DNA of 64,000 bases. Source: Herminiimonas sp. GTDB taxonomy: Bacteria; Pseudomonadota; Gammaproteobacteria; Burkholderiales; Burkholderiaceae_D. Below are positions 42,836 through 51,767 of this stretch, piece by piece. The first letter of the stretch is position 1, and each line of letters opens with the position of its first letter. The DNA lies in NCBI GenBank assembly GCA_028292265.1, contig JAQGMR010000013.1:62001-126000 (forward strand), read 5' to 3'. The notes under the pieces are model-generated. The model saw only the letters and a list, made by a program, of their open reading frames with translations, was not told the origin of the DNA and made no database searches. The position numbers were made by a program, and so were the translations under genes.

Positions 42836-43392
42836 GTTGGCGTCCCTCCCGCGACTGGCTCGATGCCTTCGACGTGAGTGTGGTCATGCTTGGGCAAATC
42901 ACCGGTGCGGTAGAAATGCCACGCCACCTGCAGGAATCGGAAGCACATCAGCGCGGAACCGAGCGGCACTGCGGAATAGACCGCCCACATGGGTAGCTCG
43001 AGTACCTCGGAGACGCTGCTGGTGTGGCTGAGGTCGTAGACAAATTGGGCGCCGAGCGTGCCAACGATGCCGGTAAAGAGGGCACCGGCCAGCAGGCCAA
43101 CGATAATCATCTTCCTGCGCCATGGCGTGTCGAGCCGGTTGATCAGCACGTCGACACCGACGTGAATGCCGGTGCGCACGCCATAAGCCGCGCCGAATTT
43201 CGCCATCCACACGAACATGTAGATCGTTATTTCCTGAGCCCAGCTGGTATTAATCTTGATAAGTTCGTCCTGTAGCCAGGGAATCGGCATTCCGGACGCA
43301 TAGCGATGGATGACCGCGATGAATACGACAACCGTTGCGGCTGCCATCAGCGAGGCAATCAACCACTCTTCGAGGTGGTCAAGTATTTTCAT
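42832..43392 (-). CDS. dctQ: TRAP transporter small permease (DctQ)
   Basis: 186 aa with four membrane helices, from the ATG at 43392 with GGAGA upstream. LEEWLIASLMAAATVVVFIAVIHRY, ELIKINTSWAQEITIYMFVWMAKFGAAYGVRTGIHVGVD are typical. The stop overlaps the dctM start. Between dctP and dctQ lies a strong hairpin (43453-43484). Confidence 0.93.
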   Translation of the reverse strand: MKILDHLEEWLIASLMAAATVVVFIAVIHRYASGMPIPWLQDELIKINTSWAQEITIYMFVWMAKFGAAYGVRTGIHVGVDVLINRLDTPWRRKMIIVGLLAGALFTGIVGTLGAQFVYDLSHTSSVSEVLELPMWAVYSAVPLGSALMCFRFLQVAWHFYRTGDLPKHDHTHVEGIEPVAGGTPT

Positions 43393-43452
43393 GTCATGTC
43401 TCCGTTGCCTGGAGAGCGGCCGGCGCCCGGCATCACTCAAGGCGTTAAACCA

Positions 43453-43484
43453 GGCGGCCCGCGGCATGAATGCCGTGGGCCGCC
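43453..43484 (-). terminator. Strong hairpin between dctP and dctQ
   Basis: A 14-bp stem with a TGAA loop and one wobble pair (GGCGGCCCGCGGCA at 43453-43466). No T-run follows, so it is probably an mRNA-stabilising or partial stop structure that gives more DctP than DctQM. Confidence 0.65.
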
Positions 43485-43574
43485 GACAAAACCACTTTGC
43501 GCTTTTCGTGCTGCTGGTTGCGGTCATGCATTGGGTAGCGTTGGTTTCCCCATGCAATCGGCAACCGGGCAAGT

Positions 43575-44579
43575 CTACTTCCCATCAAGTGCAGCCGCCT
43601 CTTTATTCACTTCCGCGATGATGTCCTTGCCAATGCGATCTTCCATCTGCTTTTGTACCGGCTGCAGAGCCTTGCGCCATTCAGCCTTTTCCTTGTCCGT
43701 CAGGTTGTAAATCGTGGTTTTACCCGACTTCTTCACTTCGGCGATGGCCTTGTCGTTTTCCTGCTGGGCGATGGCGTTGCCATACTTGGTCGCATCCTTC
43801 ATGGCGCCTTCCAGCTGGCCCCGTATATCGGCAGGCAGTCCATCCCAGAACTTCTTGTTGACGATCACGGCATAGCCAAGATAGCCATGTTCCGACATCG
43901 TCAGGTGCTTTTGCACCTCATGCATCTTTTGGGTGTAGAGGTTGGAAGGCGGATTTTCCGTGCCATCCACCACACCGGTCTGCAACGCCTGGTAGACCTC
44001 GGAGAACGCCATCACCTGTGGATTGGCGCCCAGGGCGCGCATCTGCGCGTCCAGCACCTTGGAAGACTGGATCCGCATCTTCATTCCCTTGAAGTCGGCC
44101 GGCACGTGCAGCGGCTTGTTGGCCGACATGTCCTTGAAGCCGTTGTCCCAGAACGCCAGGCCGGTAATGCCCTTGGGTTCCAGCTTCTTCATGAGGCTCT
44201 TGCCGACGGGGCCTTCCGTCACACGGTACAACGCAGCCTTGCTCGGAAAAATGTACGGCAGGTCGAACACCTCGAATTCCTTGACGCCCAGCGGCCCGAA
44301 CTTGGCCAGGGAAGGCGCCAGCATCTGGACAGCGCCAAGTTGCAGGGCCTCCATTTCCTCCTTATCCTTGTACAGGGTGCTGTTCGGGTAGACTTCGATT
44401 TTCACGCGCCCTTTGGTAGCTTTTTCGCCAAGCTCCTTGAAGCGCTCAGCCGCCTTGCCCTTTGGCGTGTCACCCGCCACGACGTGGCTGAACTTGATAA
44501 TGATCGGTGCCTGGGCAAGTGCGTTGCCGCTGACAAGTGCCGCAGCGGTCAGCGCCAGCAGCAGTGACTTGAATTTCAT
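43575..44579 (-). CDS. dctP: TRAP transporter solute-binding protein (DctP)
   Basis: 334 aa with a cleaved signal peptide (MKFKSLLLALTAAALVSGNALAQ). The DctP fold is clear: IIIKFSHVVAGDTPKGKAAERFKELGEKAT, LQLGAVQMLAPSL, KMRIQSSKVLDAQMRALGA with the substrate-carboxylate Arg, and GVVDGTENP. GGAG lies before the ATG. It is the first gene of dctPQM, divergent from the sensor kinase. Confidence 0.94.
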   Translation of the reverse strand: MKFKSLLLALTAAALVSGNALAQAPIIIKFSHVVAGDTPKGKAAERFKELGEKATKGRVKIEVYPNSTLYKDKEEMEALQLGAVQMLAPSLAKFGPLGVKEFEVFDLPYIFPSKAALYRVTEGPVGKSLMKKLEPKGITGLAFWDNGFKDMSANKPLHVPADFKGMKMRIQSSKVLDAQMRALGANPQVMAFSEVYQALQTGVVDGTENPPSNLYTQKMHEVQKHLTMSEHGYLGYAVIVNKKFWDGLPADIRGQLEGAMKDATKYGNAIAQQENDKAIAEVKKSGKTTIYNLTDKEKAEWRKALQPVQKQMEDRIGKDIIAEVNKEAAALDGK

Positions 44580-44653
44580 TTAATTCTCCTGAAAGATAAA
44601 CACCAAGGTTTATGGCGCCACACATTCTCACGATGCAGTTCTTTGCATACAAC

Positions 44654-44667
44654 TGTGGTTAACCACA
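44654..44667. promoter_or_regulatory. Perfect palindrome between dctP and dctS, candidate operator
   Basis: TGTGGTTAACCACA is a 14-bp perfect palindrome about 75 bp upstream of dctP and about 63 bp upstream of dctS. Its place suggests binding by the FixJ-type DctR, but no known consensus was matched. Confidence 0.5.
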
Positions 44668-44729
44668 ATGCCCCGGGTCCCGGCGGGTCCGCTGCGCCAG
44701 GTGTCGGCGCCCTTACCCATACCGAGGCA

Positions 44730-46781
44730 ATGGCGGATTTGCTGCAGTTGCACATGCCGTCTCCATCGCCCCGCGCCTCGGTTCTGCCGAGGCAGGTCAT
44801 GCGCTGGATATTGCCGGTTTCGCTAGTCCTGCTCATAGTCTCCACCCTCCTTTGGCTACCCTGGCAGGCGCAGCGTACGGAAGCGACCGAGAGACAGGAA
44901 CAGCTGATCGCCGATACGCTGTGGGTGGAACAGACAGTCCGATTTCAGTTGAGCCGCGACGAGCAAAACCTGCAACTCGTCGCGAGCGAAATCGTGGCCG
45001 AAAACATGCAGCCAAAGAAGTGGCACGAGCGGGTCCAGGTGTTGCGTCGCAACAGCCGCGAAATGCAACGAATAGTGTGGCTCGATGCAGCCGGAAAGCA
45101 GGTTGCCTCAACCGATGAAATATCTTTTGCTGTTGCGAATTTGAGTACGCCTGCACAGGTCGCGCTGCAGCATGCTCGCCAGCGCCGCACACCGCAGTAC
45201 AGCCAACCGGTACCGCAACGCGGGAATGCAATGCCGCCCGCGATGGATTACCTGCTTCCGATGTTCCACGGCGGCCAGTACACCGGTGCTCTGGTCGCCA
45301 CCTATTCGATCCCCAGCATCCTCGACGAAATGATCCCGTGGTGGTTCGCACAAGACAATGAGATCGCGCTGACTGACGAAGACGACAACGTTATCGACAG
45401 CCGCGCTTCTGGCGGCCCTGGCCGCAGCGTCTATGTGCACAGACATCCGCTTGACCTCCCAGGCGCGAACCTGCTACTGCGCACCAACAGCGTCAAGAGC
45501 GCGCCGCGCCTCTTGCCAAACCTGCTCGTCGGCTCCGTAATAGCGCTCTCGCTCGGCCTGCTATGGAGCCTTGCCGCGCTCTGGCGCGACATCAATCGCA
45601 GGCTGGCAACGGAAGACGCCTTGCGCAAGCAGGTTGCGTTTCGCCGCGCGATGGAAGACTCGCTGGTGACCGGCTTGCGGGCACGCGACCTTGAAGGTCG
45701 AATCACCTACGTCAATCCAGCCTTCTGCGAGATGGTGGGACGACCCGCCGATGAACTTGTCGGCAGCGTGCCACCCATGCCGTACTGGGCACCGGAGGCA
45801 ATGGAGCAGTATCAGGAACGGTTCAGCCGCATTCTGGCGGGCGACATCACACCGCAGTTCGAAACCATCTTCTTGCGCGCCAACGGCGAACGCTTCCCGG
45901 TGCTGGTGTTCGAGTCGCCCTTGCTGGACGACGCAGGCACGCAAACTGGCTGGATGGGATCCATACTGGACGTGTCCGAACGCAAACGGATTGAAGACCT
46001 CAACCGGCAGCAACAGGAGAAACTGCAGGCAAGCGCACGCCTTGCAAGCATGGGCGAATTGGCATCGACCTTGGCGCACGAGCTCAACCAGCCGCTGGCC
46101 GCCATCTCCAGCTACACGACCGGCGCCCTGAACTTGCTGCAGTCCCAGAGTGATGGTCCGCGTCCCGTTGATGCAAATGTCCTGCGCGCGGCGCTGGAAA
46201 AAGCCAACGCGCAGGCGCAGCGAGCTGGCCACATCATTCGCAGCGTGCATGCCTTCGTGAAGAAGCGCGAGCCGACGCGCGAGCCGGTATCGGTCCGTGC
46301 CGTGCTTGACAGTCTGCTACCGCTGATTGAACTCCAGGCGCGCCCGCATTTCGTCACGGTGCAAGTCGACGTCAGCCGCGCACTTCCAGCGGTGCTGGCC
46401 GACCGAGTCATGCTGGAACAGGTACTGTTGAACCTGACCCGCAACGGCATTGAAGCGATGCAGGATGTGTCGCCTGAACGGCGCCTGCTGCGTATCCACG
46501 CCGCGACCGACCCTGCCGTAGCGCCGAACGGCGTGCTGATTTCGGTGATTGATCGCGGCCATGGCATTTCCGCAGCGGTAGCGGAACGCCTGTACTCTCC
46601 CTTCTTTTCCACCAAGGCCGACGGAATGGGCATGGGCCTGAACATCTGCCGCAGCATGGTGGAATTCCACGGCGGGACGCTAACGCATGAACCGAACCGG
46701 CAGTCGGGTACGGTCTTCCGGTTCGTGCTGCCGATTCAAGCCACGCAGAAAATTTCCAACAGAGACGTGATCGTCGCCTGA
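44730..46781 (+). CDS. dctS: C4-dicarboxylate sensor histidine kinase (DctS-like)
   Basis: 683 aa if started at 44730 (MADLLQL); the frame opens at a TTG at 44643. A membrane span (MRWILPVSLVLLIVSTLLWL), a periplasmic sensor of about 210 residues and a second span (LLVGSVIALSLGLLWSLAALW) precede a PAS domain (RDLEGRITYVNPAFCEMVGRP) and HisKA (LASTLAHELNQPLAAISSY with the phospho-His). The ATPase domain has NLTRNGIEAM, IDRGHGIS and GMGMGLNICRSMVE. The pairing with a FixJ-type regulator matches Rhodobacter DctS rather than the NtrC-linked DctB. Confidence 0.9.
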   Translation: MADLLQLHMPSPSPRASVLPRQVMRWILPVSLVLLIVSTLLWLPWQAQRTEATERQEQLIADTLWVEQTVRFQLSRDEQNLQLVASEIVAENMQPKKWHERVQVLRRNSREMQRIVWLDAAGKQVASTDEISFAVANLSTPAQVALQHARQRRTPQYSQPVPQRGNAMPPAMDYLLPMFHGGQYTGALVATYSIPSILDEMIPWWFAQDNEIALTDEDDNVIDSRASGGPGRSVYVHRHPLDLPGANLLLRTNSVKSAPRLLPNLLVGSVIALSLGLLWSLAALWRDINRRLATEDALRKQVAFRRAMEDSLVTGLRARDLEGRITYVNPAFCEMVGRPADELVGSVPPMPYWAPEAMEQYQERFSRILAGDITPQFETIFLRANGERFPVLVFESPLLDDAGTQTGWMGSILDVSERKRIEDLNRQQQEKLQASARLASMGELASTLAHELNQPLAAISSYTTGALNLLQSQSDGPRPVDANVLRAALEKANAQAQRAGHIIRSVHAFVKKREPTREPVSVRAVLDSLLPLIELQARPHFVTVQVDVSRALPAVLADRVMLEQVLLNLTRNGIEAMQDVSPERRLLRIHAATDPAVAPNGVLISVIDRGHGISAAVAERLYSPFFSTKADGMGMGLNICRSMVEFHGGTLTHEPNRQSGTVFRFVLPIQATQKISNRDVIVA

Positions 46782-46801
46782 GGGCGCAACTGGAGAATCG
46801 C

Positions 46802-47392
46802 ATGCTGCATATCGTCGACGACGAAGACGTAATCCGCGATTCGCTTACATGGCTCGCCCGTTCACGCTCCATCGCCGCAACCCCCTACGAAAGTGGAGAA
46901 GTCTTCATTCAAGCTCTGGACGCGGCTCGCGACTTTGATCCGGAAGGGGAGTGCGCCCTGCTTGACATCCGCATGCCCGACACTTCCGGCATCGCCCTGT
47001 TTGAAGCGCTCAATGCGCGCAAGCTGACGCAACGCATGCCGGTCATTTTTCTGACTGGCCACGGCGACGTGCCGATGGCGGTGGATCTGCTCAAGCGCGG
47101 CGCCTTCGACTTCTTCGAAAAACCTTTCAACGACAACAGCCTCATGGACCGCGTGCAGCAAGCGTTTGCAGCATCGCGCCAGGCCGGCGCGGCCGCCGCC
47201 ATCGAAGCACGCCTTGCGGCTCTATCGTCTCGCGAGCAGGAGGTCCTGGCGCTGATTTTGGATGGCAAGATGAACAAGGTCATCGCAGACCAGCTCCGGA
47301 TCAGCATGCGCACCGTAGAGGTCCATCGCGCGAATGTTTTTGAAAAGATGAATGTGAAGACGGCGGTGGAGTTGGCACGGCTGCTGAAGTAG
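46802..47392 (+). CDS. dctR: FixJ-type response regulator (DctR-like)
   Basis: 196 aa. The receiver domain has the acidic pocket HIVDDEDVIRDS and phospho-acceptor Asp in CALLDIRMPD (about residue 56), with the switch K in FFEKPF. The C-terminal LuxR-type helix-turn-helix reads LSSREQEVLALILDGKMNKVIADQL...TVEVHRANVFEKMNVKT. No sigma-54 domain, so dctPQM should use sigma-70. GGAG lies before the ATG, 20 bp after dctS. Confidence 0.93.
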   Translation: MLHIVDDEDVIRDSLTWLARSRSIAATPYESGEVFIQALDAARDFDPEGECALLDIRMPDTSGIALFEALNARKLTQRMPVIFLTGHGDVPMAVDLLKRGAFDFFEKPFNDNSLMDRVQQAFAASRQAGAAAAIEARLAALSSREQEVLALILDGKMNKVIADQLRISMRTVEVHRANVFEKMNVKTAVELARLLK

Positions 47393-47516
47393 TCGGAACG
47401 ACAAATGGTGACTACCTGACTTCGGCCTGCGTCAGAAATTGGCAAGCCGCTCGCCATCCTGTTTAGCGTTGGCAAACATGATAGGCTCGCGCCGTCTCCG
47501 ATCTCCTGAACCCTCC

Positions 47517-48560
47517 ATGCCAAATCCGACAGGCGCGGTGCGCAGCAAGACGGCGTCGCGCACCTTGAACATCTTTAACGGCTTCAAGAATCCCTTCGGC
47601 GGGAGCGAACTCGAAGCGCTCTCGCTCTATTCCCTTCTTGCGCCGAAATCCGAAGTCCGTCTTTGGGCAACCTCGTCGAAGGTGTCGAAAGACCTGCAGC
47701 AGAGCTATCCGATTCGGCGCGTGGCCATGCACAAGGGTGATTTTCCACGCGGCGGCACCTATATTTTCGTCGGCGCGCATTGGCGCAACAAGCTGTGGCC
47801 CTACTTGGTCCCAAAGCCGCGCCGGCTGATTTACATCTACAACACCTTCCACCCGAAGGTCGTGGGGCTGACCTCGAAGAGTCCGCGCATGCTTGGCTGG
47901 CCGCAGACGGAATATGTCGTCATATCGAATTTCCAGAGTTCGCTGGCAGGTGTGCAGGGAGAGGTTCATCCATCGCCGATCGATATCAATTTGTTCCGAC
48001 CCGAACCGCGCGCGCCGGACGGACGCATCGTTATCGGGCGCATGAGTCGGGATGTACCGGAGAAGCACCATCCAGATGACCTTGGTGTGTACCGGGAACT
48101 CACCCGACAGGGGTTTGAAGTGCGTCTTCAGGGTGCGGCATGTCTAGCAGATCAGCTTTCCACGATTGAAGGCGTCCAGTGGTCTCCGGAAGGCGCGATG
48201 CCGGCACCCGCGTTTCTGCAAAGCCTCGATATTTTTTACTACCGTAGCGGCGTGCATGTCGAAACGTTTGGGCGGGTAATTTTTGAAGCGATGGCATGCG
48301 GGCTGCCGGTTGTCTGTCACCGGCACGGCGGCTATGCGGACACCATCCGGCATGGGGAAAACGGCTTTCTGTTTGAAACGACTGATGAAGCACGGGTGTT
48401 GCTCGAACGTCTCGCCGCAGATCCGGCGTTGCGCTTGCGCGTCGGCGGAGAGGCTCGGAAAACGGTGGAAGAGATGTACTCGGTGGCGGCGCAGGATGCG
48501 CGTTTGGCGTTTTACTTGCGGTGCGGCGCTGCACTCGCTTTGACGACCAGACCGCGCTAG
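47517..48560 (+). CDS. GT4-like glycosyltransferase
   Basis: 347 aa from the ATG at 47517; a start at 47478 or the TTG at 47439 is possible, all with weak ribosome sites. It has the GT-B pattern: NIFNGFKNPFGGSELEALSLY, RIVIGRMSRDVPEKHHPDD and the C-terminal E-x7-E-like HVETFGRVIFEAMACGLPVVCHRHGG. Donor and acceptor unknown; cell-surface sugar transfer is likely. The last codons lie in a short tandem duplication (48539-48585). Confidence 0.85.
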   Translation: MPNPTGAVRSKTASRTLNIFNGFKNPFGGSELEALSLYSLLAPKSEVRLWATSSKVSKDLQQSYPIRRVAMHKGDFPRGGTYIFVGAHWRNKLWPYLVPKPRRLIYIYNTFHPKVVGLTSKSPRMLGWPQTEYVVISNFQSSLAGVQGEVHPSPIDINLFRPEPRAPDGRIVIGRMSRDVPEKHHPDDLGVYRELTRQGFEVRLQGAACLADQLSTIEGVQWSPEGAMPAPAFLQSLDIFYYRSGVHVETFGRVIFEAMACGLPVVCHRHGGYADTIRHGENGFLFETTDEARVLLERLAADPALRLRVGGEARKTVEEMYSVAAQDARLAFYLRCGAALALTTRPR

Positions 48561-48585
48561 CTTTGACGACCAGACCGGCGCGGCA
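48539..48585. repeat. Tandem duplication at the end of the glycosyltransferase gene
   Basis: GCTTTGACGACCAGACCG occurs at 48538 and again 23 bp later, with the stop codon TAG between the copies. Probably recent slippage or duplication that set the present C-terminus. Confidence 0.7.
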
Positions 48586-48757
48586 CTGGAGGCGCCAACG
48601 AGTTGGAGCGATTTCATGAAGCGGCGGTCGCCACTAGTCCGTCTATAAAAACGCGGCGGCTTCCATGACCCCGTCCGAAATACGAAGCACCTTGCGGTAA
48701 CATGTCGCCTCTCCATCGCCCACTTTGGCGGCGACTCAAGCCCTCACAACGCACTTC

Positions 48758-49648
48758 ATGTCAATTACCACCCTCCTCCTCCCCGACTTCCTCCTGATCC
48801 TGCTTGGCTTCCTGCTGATGCGCTTCACCAAGTGGTCCGCGGAGTTCTGGGATGGCCTTGAGAAGTTGGTGTACTACGTCCTCTTCCCCGCGCTGCTGTT
48901 CTATTCCACCGCGCGCACGCCGTTCGACTTTGCCACCACCGGGAGACTGCTCGAGGTGACGCTCGGGGCGACTGTGGTTGGGATACTTCTCGGCTGGCTT
49001 GCCAAGCCTTTGTTTACGGCCGGTCCGATGGTTTTCGAGTCGGGGTTGCAGACCGCCTTCCGCTTCAACTCCTATATCGCGCTGGCGATTGCTTCACGAT
49101 TGGGTGGCGAGCAGGGCACGTCCCTGATGGCGCTAATCATTGGTTTCGCCGTGCCGGTTGCGAACACGGCGGCGGTGCATGCGCTGGTGCACAAGAGCGG
49201 TGGCCTGGCGAAGGAACTGGCGAAGAATCCGTTGTTGATTGCGACCATTCTTGGCATCGGCTGCAACCTGCTTCATGTGCCGATCCCCGAAGTGCTCGGC
49301 GTTACGCTGTCGCGTATTGGCAATGCCTCGATTGCGCTCGGGCTTCTGATGGTTGGCGCTGGATTGCGGCTGTCTGGTTTGCATGAAGCGAAGGGGCTGG
49401 CGGCATGGCTGTTGGGAGTCAAGCTTCTTGCGGTGCCGACGGTGGCCTTGCTGCTCGGTCGCTATCTTGAACTACCGCCACTACAGATGGAAATTGCTGT
49501 CATGTTTTGCGCGCTACCCACCGCATCAAGCTGCTATGTGCTGGCTACGCGTAACGGTGGCAATGGGCCATTCGTGGCCTTCCTGATTTCGGCCGGGATC
49601 GCGATCTCCATTGGCACGCTGCCAATGTGGCTATCGCTGATTCGCTGA
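48758..49648 (+). CDS. AEC (auxin efflux carrier) family transporter
   Basis: 296 aa from the ATG at 48758, with about ten membrane spans: ITTLLLPDFLLILLGFLLMR, YYVLFPALLFYSTART (with the broken-helix Asn/Pro pattern later at AFRFNSYIALAIASRLGG), and ending PFVAFLISAGIAISIGTLPMWLSLIR. Such carriers export or exchange organic acids, malonate or indole acids. Substrate not readable. The 3' end runs into a 12-bp repeat array. Confidence 0.88.
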   Translation: MSITTLLLPDFLLILLGFLLMRFTKWSAEFWDGLEKLVYYVLFPALLFYSTARTPFDFATTGRLLEVTLGATVVGILLGWLAKPLFTAGPMVFESGLQTAFRFNSYIALAIASRLGGEQGTSLMALIIGFAVPVANTAAVHALVHKSGGLAKELAKNPLLIATILGIGCNLLHVPIPEVLGVTLSRIGNASIALGLLMVGAGLRLSGLHEAKGLAAWLLGVKLLAVPTVALLLGRYLELPPLQMEIAVMFCALPTASSCYVLATRNGGNGPFVAFLISAGIAISIGTLPMWLSLIR

Positions 49649-49765
49649 TTGATTCGAGGATTGATTGGTCGATCTACCGGAGGATTGATCCGTTGTTTGA
49701 TTCAAGGATTGATTCAACGATTGATTCAAGGATTGCTGCCGGATTAATCTGCCGATTGATTCGCT
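49636..49765. repeat. Degenerate 12-bp tandem repeat array, about 11 units
   Basis: Units near GATTGATTCAAG repeat every 12 bp (49647, 49659, 49671, 49683, 49695, 49707, 49719, then an 11-bp unit, 49742, 49754). The array contains the stop codons of both flanking convergent genes (AEC carrier and queG) and encodes the last residues of QueG. Confidence 0.8.
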
Positions 49766-50952
49766 GTCGGCGTGGTGGCGGCTTCGGCTGGATAATCGGC
49801 ATGCTGTTCCAACGCCCAGGCGACATGCTCCCGCACCAGCAGCGACGGATCATCGGCCCGCGAATGCAGCGCAGCCAGAATGGCGGGATCGTTGCGCAAG
49901 CCGCCTTGTGCGGCATTTCCAAGACCAACCGCAATATTGCGCAGCCAACGTTCATGCCCAATGCGGCGAATCGCGCTGCCTTCAAGCCGCTGATTGAAAT
50001 CCTGCTCGCTCCATCCAAACAGATCGACCAGCGATGCACTGTCGAGGCCATTACGCACGTCGAAGTCCGGCAGCGTCGCGCGTTGTGCAAACTTGTTCCA
50101 GGGGCACACGACCTGGCAATCATCGCAGCCGAGCACGCGGTTGCCAATCAACGGGCGCAGTTCAAGCGGAATGCTGCCTTTCAATTCAATGGTCAGGTAG
50201 GAAATGCACCGACGCGCATCAAGCCGATTCGGACCGAGTATGGCAGCCGTCGGGCATACGTCGATGCAGGCGGTGCACTGGCCGCAGTGGTTGCTGGTCG
50301 GTGCATCCACGGGCAGCGGCAGGTTGGTGTAAATCTCGCCAAGGAAGTACATGGAGCCGGCTTCGCGATTGAGTAACAGCGTATGCTTCCCGCGCCAGCC
50401 GAGGCCGGACTTTTCTGCGAGCGCGACCTCCATAACCGGCGCTGAATCGGTGAAGACCCGGTAGCCGTGCGGGCTGCCTTCCGTTTCGATGCGGGTCGCA
50501 AGTTGCTGCAGCCGTGAACGCAGCACCTTGTGGTAATCGCGACCACGCGCATAGAGAGAAATCGTTGCATCGCCCGGCGTTGCGATGCGCTTCGTTTCGC
50601 GCTCCCGCCAGTCTTCCGCAAGGTCGCGTGGCAGGTAGTCCATGCGTGCCATCAGCACCCGCACCGTACCGGGCACCAGTTCTGCCGGCCGGGTACGCTT
50701 GCTGCCATGCGCTGCCATATAATCCATCTCGCCATGGAAGCCGGCGTCGAGCCATTGCTGGAATTGCGGCTCCGCATGGGAGAGGTCGGCGTCGGCGATG
50801 CGCAGGTCGGCAAAGCCGAGTTCCGCGGCCCATGCCTTGATTGCCACAGCGAGGGCCGCGTAGTCCGTGCCCTGCGACGGACTACGGATCTCGTCGCTGG
50901 CGGCACTGAGGTGGCCATTGTGGCTATCCTGGCTATCGTCGCTGTTGTCCAT
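49744..50952 (-). CDS. queG: Epoxyqueuosine reductase QueG
   Basis: 402 aa from the ATG at 50952; a GTG at 50970 is possible. It reduces epoxyqueuosine in tRNA to queuosine, using cobalamin and two [4Fe-4S] clusters. The cluster cysteines are in CGQCTACIDVCPTAA and CDDCQVVCPWN; RDYHKVLRSRL and WRGKHTLLLN are family strings. The last residues (TPTANQSAD) fall in the 12-bp repeat array. Divergent from tsaE with 290 bp between. Confidence 0.94.
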   Translation of the reverse strand: MDNSDDSQDSHNGHLSAASDEIRSPSQGTDYAALAVAIKAWAAELGFADLRIADADLSHAEPQFQQWLDAGFHGEMDYMAAHGSKRTRPAELVPGTVRVLMARMDYLPRDLAEDWRERETKRIATPGDATISLYARGRDYHKVLRSRLQQLATRIETEGSPHGYRVFTDSAPVMEVALAEKSGLGWRGKHTLLLNREAGSMYFLGEIYTNLPLPVDAPTSNHCGQCTACIDVCPTAAILGPNRLDARRCISYLTIELKGSIPLELRPLIGNRVLGCDDCQVVCPWNKFAQRATLPDFDVRNGLDSASLVDLFGWSEQDFNQRLEGSAIRRIGHERWLRNIAVGLGNAAQGGLRNDPAILAALHSRADDPSLLVREHVAWALEQHADYPAEAATTPTANQSAD

Positions 50953-51242
50953 GGCCCCAATGTGTTGCACGATAAATATCCATTCAATTTTGCTTTTGTC
51001 CGCCGCAACGTTGCAACGTGGGCAGAAGGTTTCATTTTACGGGATGCGTCGCCCAAGCCTGCCGCGCCAGGACATCAAGCATGGGCAGCGATAGCAAGCA
51101 GCAGGAGCAGGTACCAGGCAACAGGTAACAGGCAGCAGGCGAAACGAAAAGGGCAAGCGGCAGCAGGCAAAGGCCGAATGGCGACAGACCGGCAGCACCG
51201 CAGAACGACTGCGCAACCGGTCGATACTACGCAAGGTATGCA

Positions 51243-51767
51243 ATGACAGAATCGATTCCCGCGGCACCCGCAGCACCGGCACCGCGTGTCCAGCGCGCCG
51301 TGCTCAAGAACGAAGCCGCTACCGCAGCCCTCGGCGCTGCACTGGCCCGCGTGGTCCGGGCCGGCATGTCGATCCACCTGCATGGCGACCTTGGCGTCGG
51401 CAAGACGGCGCTCACGCGCGCGCTGCTGCATGCGGCGGGTCATGCAGGGCATGTCAAAAGCCCTACTTATACGCTGGTGGAACCGTACACCGTGCACCTC
51501 GGCGGCAAGCCGGTGGAAGCGATGCACTTCGATTTGTACCGAATGATCGCGCCGGAAGAATTCCTCGAAGCCGGTTTTCGGGATGAATTCGGCGCTGGCA
51601 AATTGTGCATCGTCGAATGGCCAGAGAAGGCGGAAGGCTTGTTGCCACGCCCCGACATCGAGGTTTTTCTTAGCGTTCGCGGCAGTGGTCGTGAGGTAGA
51701 ATTGCGTGGCTTGTCTGCACAGGGTCTGCAATGCCTCGATCAACTGCACTTCGCTCCAAATCTCTAG
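51243..51767 (+). CDS. tsaE: tRNA threonylcarbamoyladenosine biosynthesis ATPase TsaE
   Basis: 174 aa P-loop protein: Walker A HGDLGVGKTALTRAL (about 46-60), SPTYTLVEPY and HFDLYRM, then CIVEWPEKAEGLLP. It works with TsaB and TsaD to make t6A37. The 3' end overlaps the amiC start by 37 bp. Confidence 0.95.
   Translation: MTESIPAAPAAPAPRVQRAVLKNEAATAALGAALARVVRAGMSIHLHGDLGVGKTALTRALLHAAGHAGHVKSPTYTLVEPYTVHLGGKPVEAMHFDLYRMIAPEEFLEAGFRDEFGAGKLCIVEWPEKAEGLLPRPDIEVFLSVRGSGREVELRGLSAQGLQCLDQLHFAPNL

Noticed and set aside
49636-49765. CRISPR array
   Set aside because: Units are 12 bp, contiguous and degenerate, with no spacers; no cas genes in the window.
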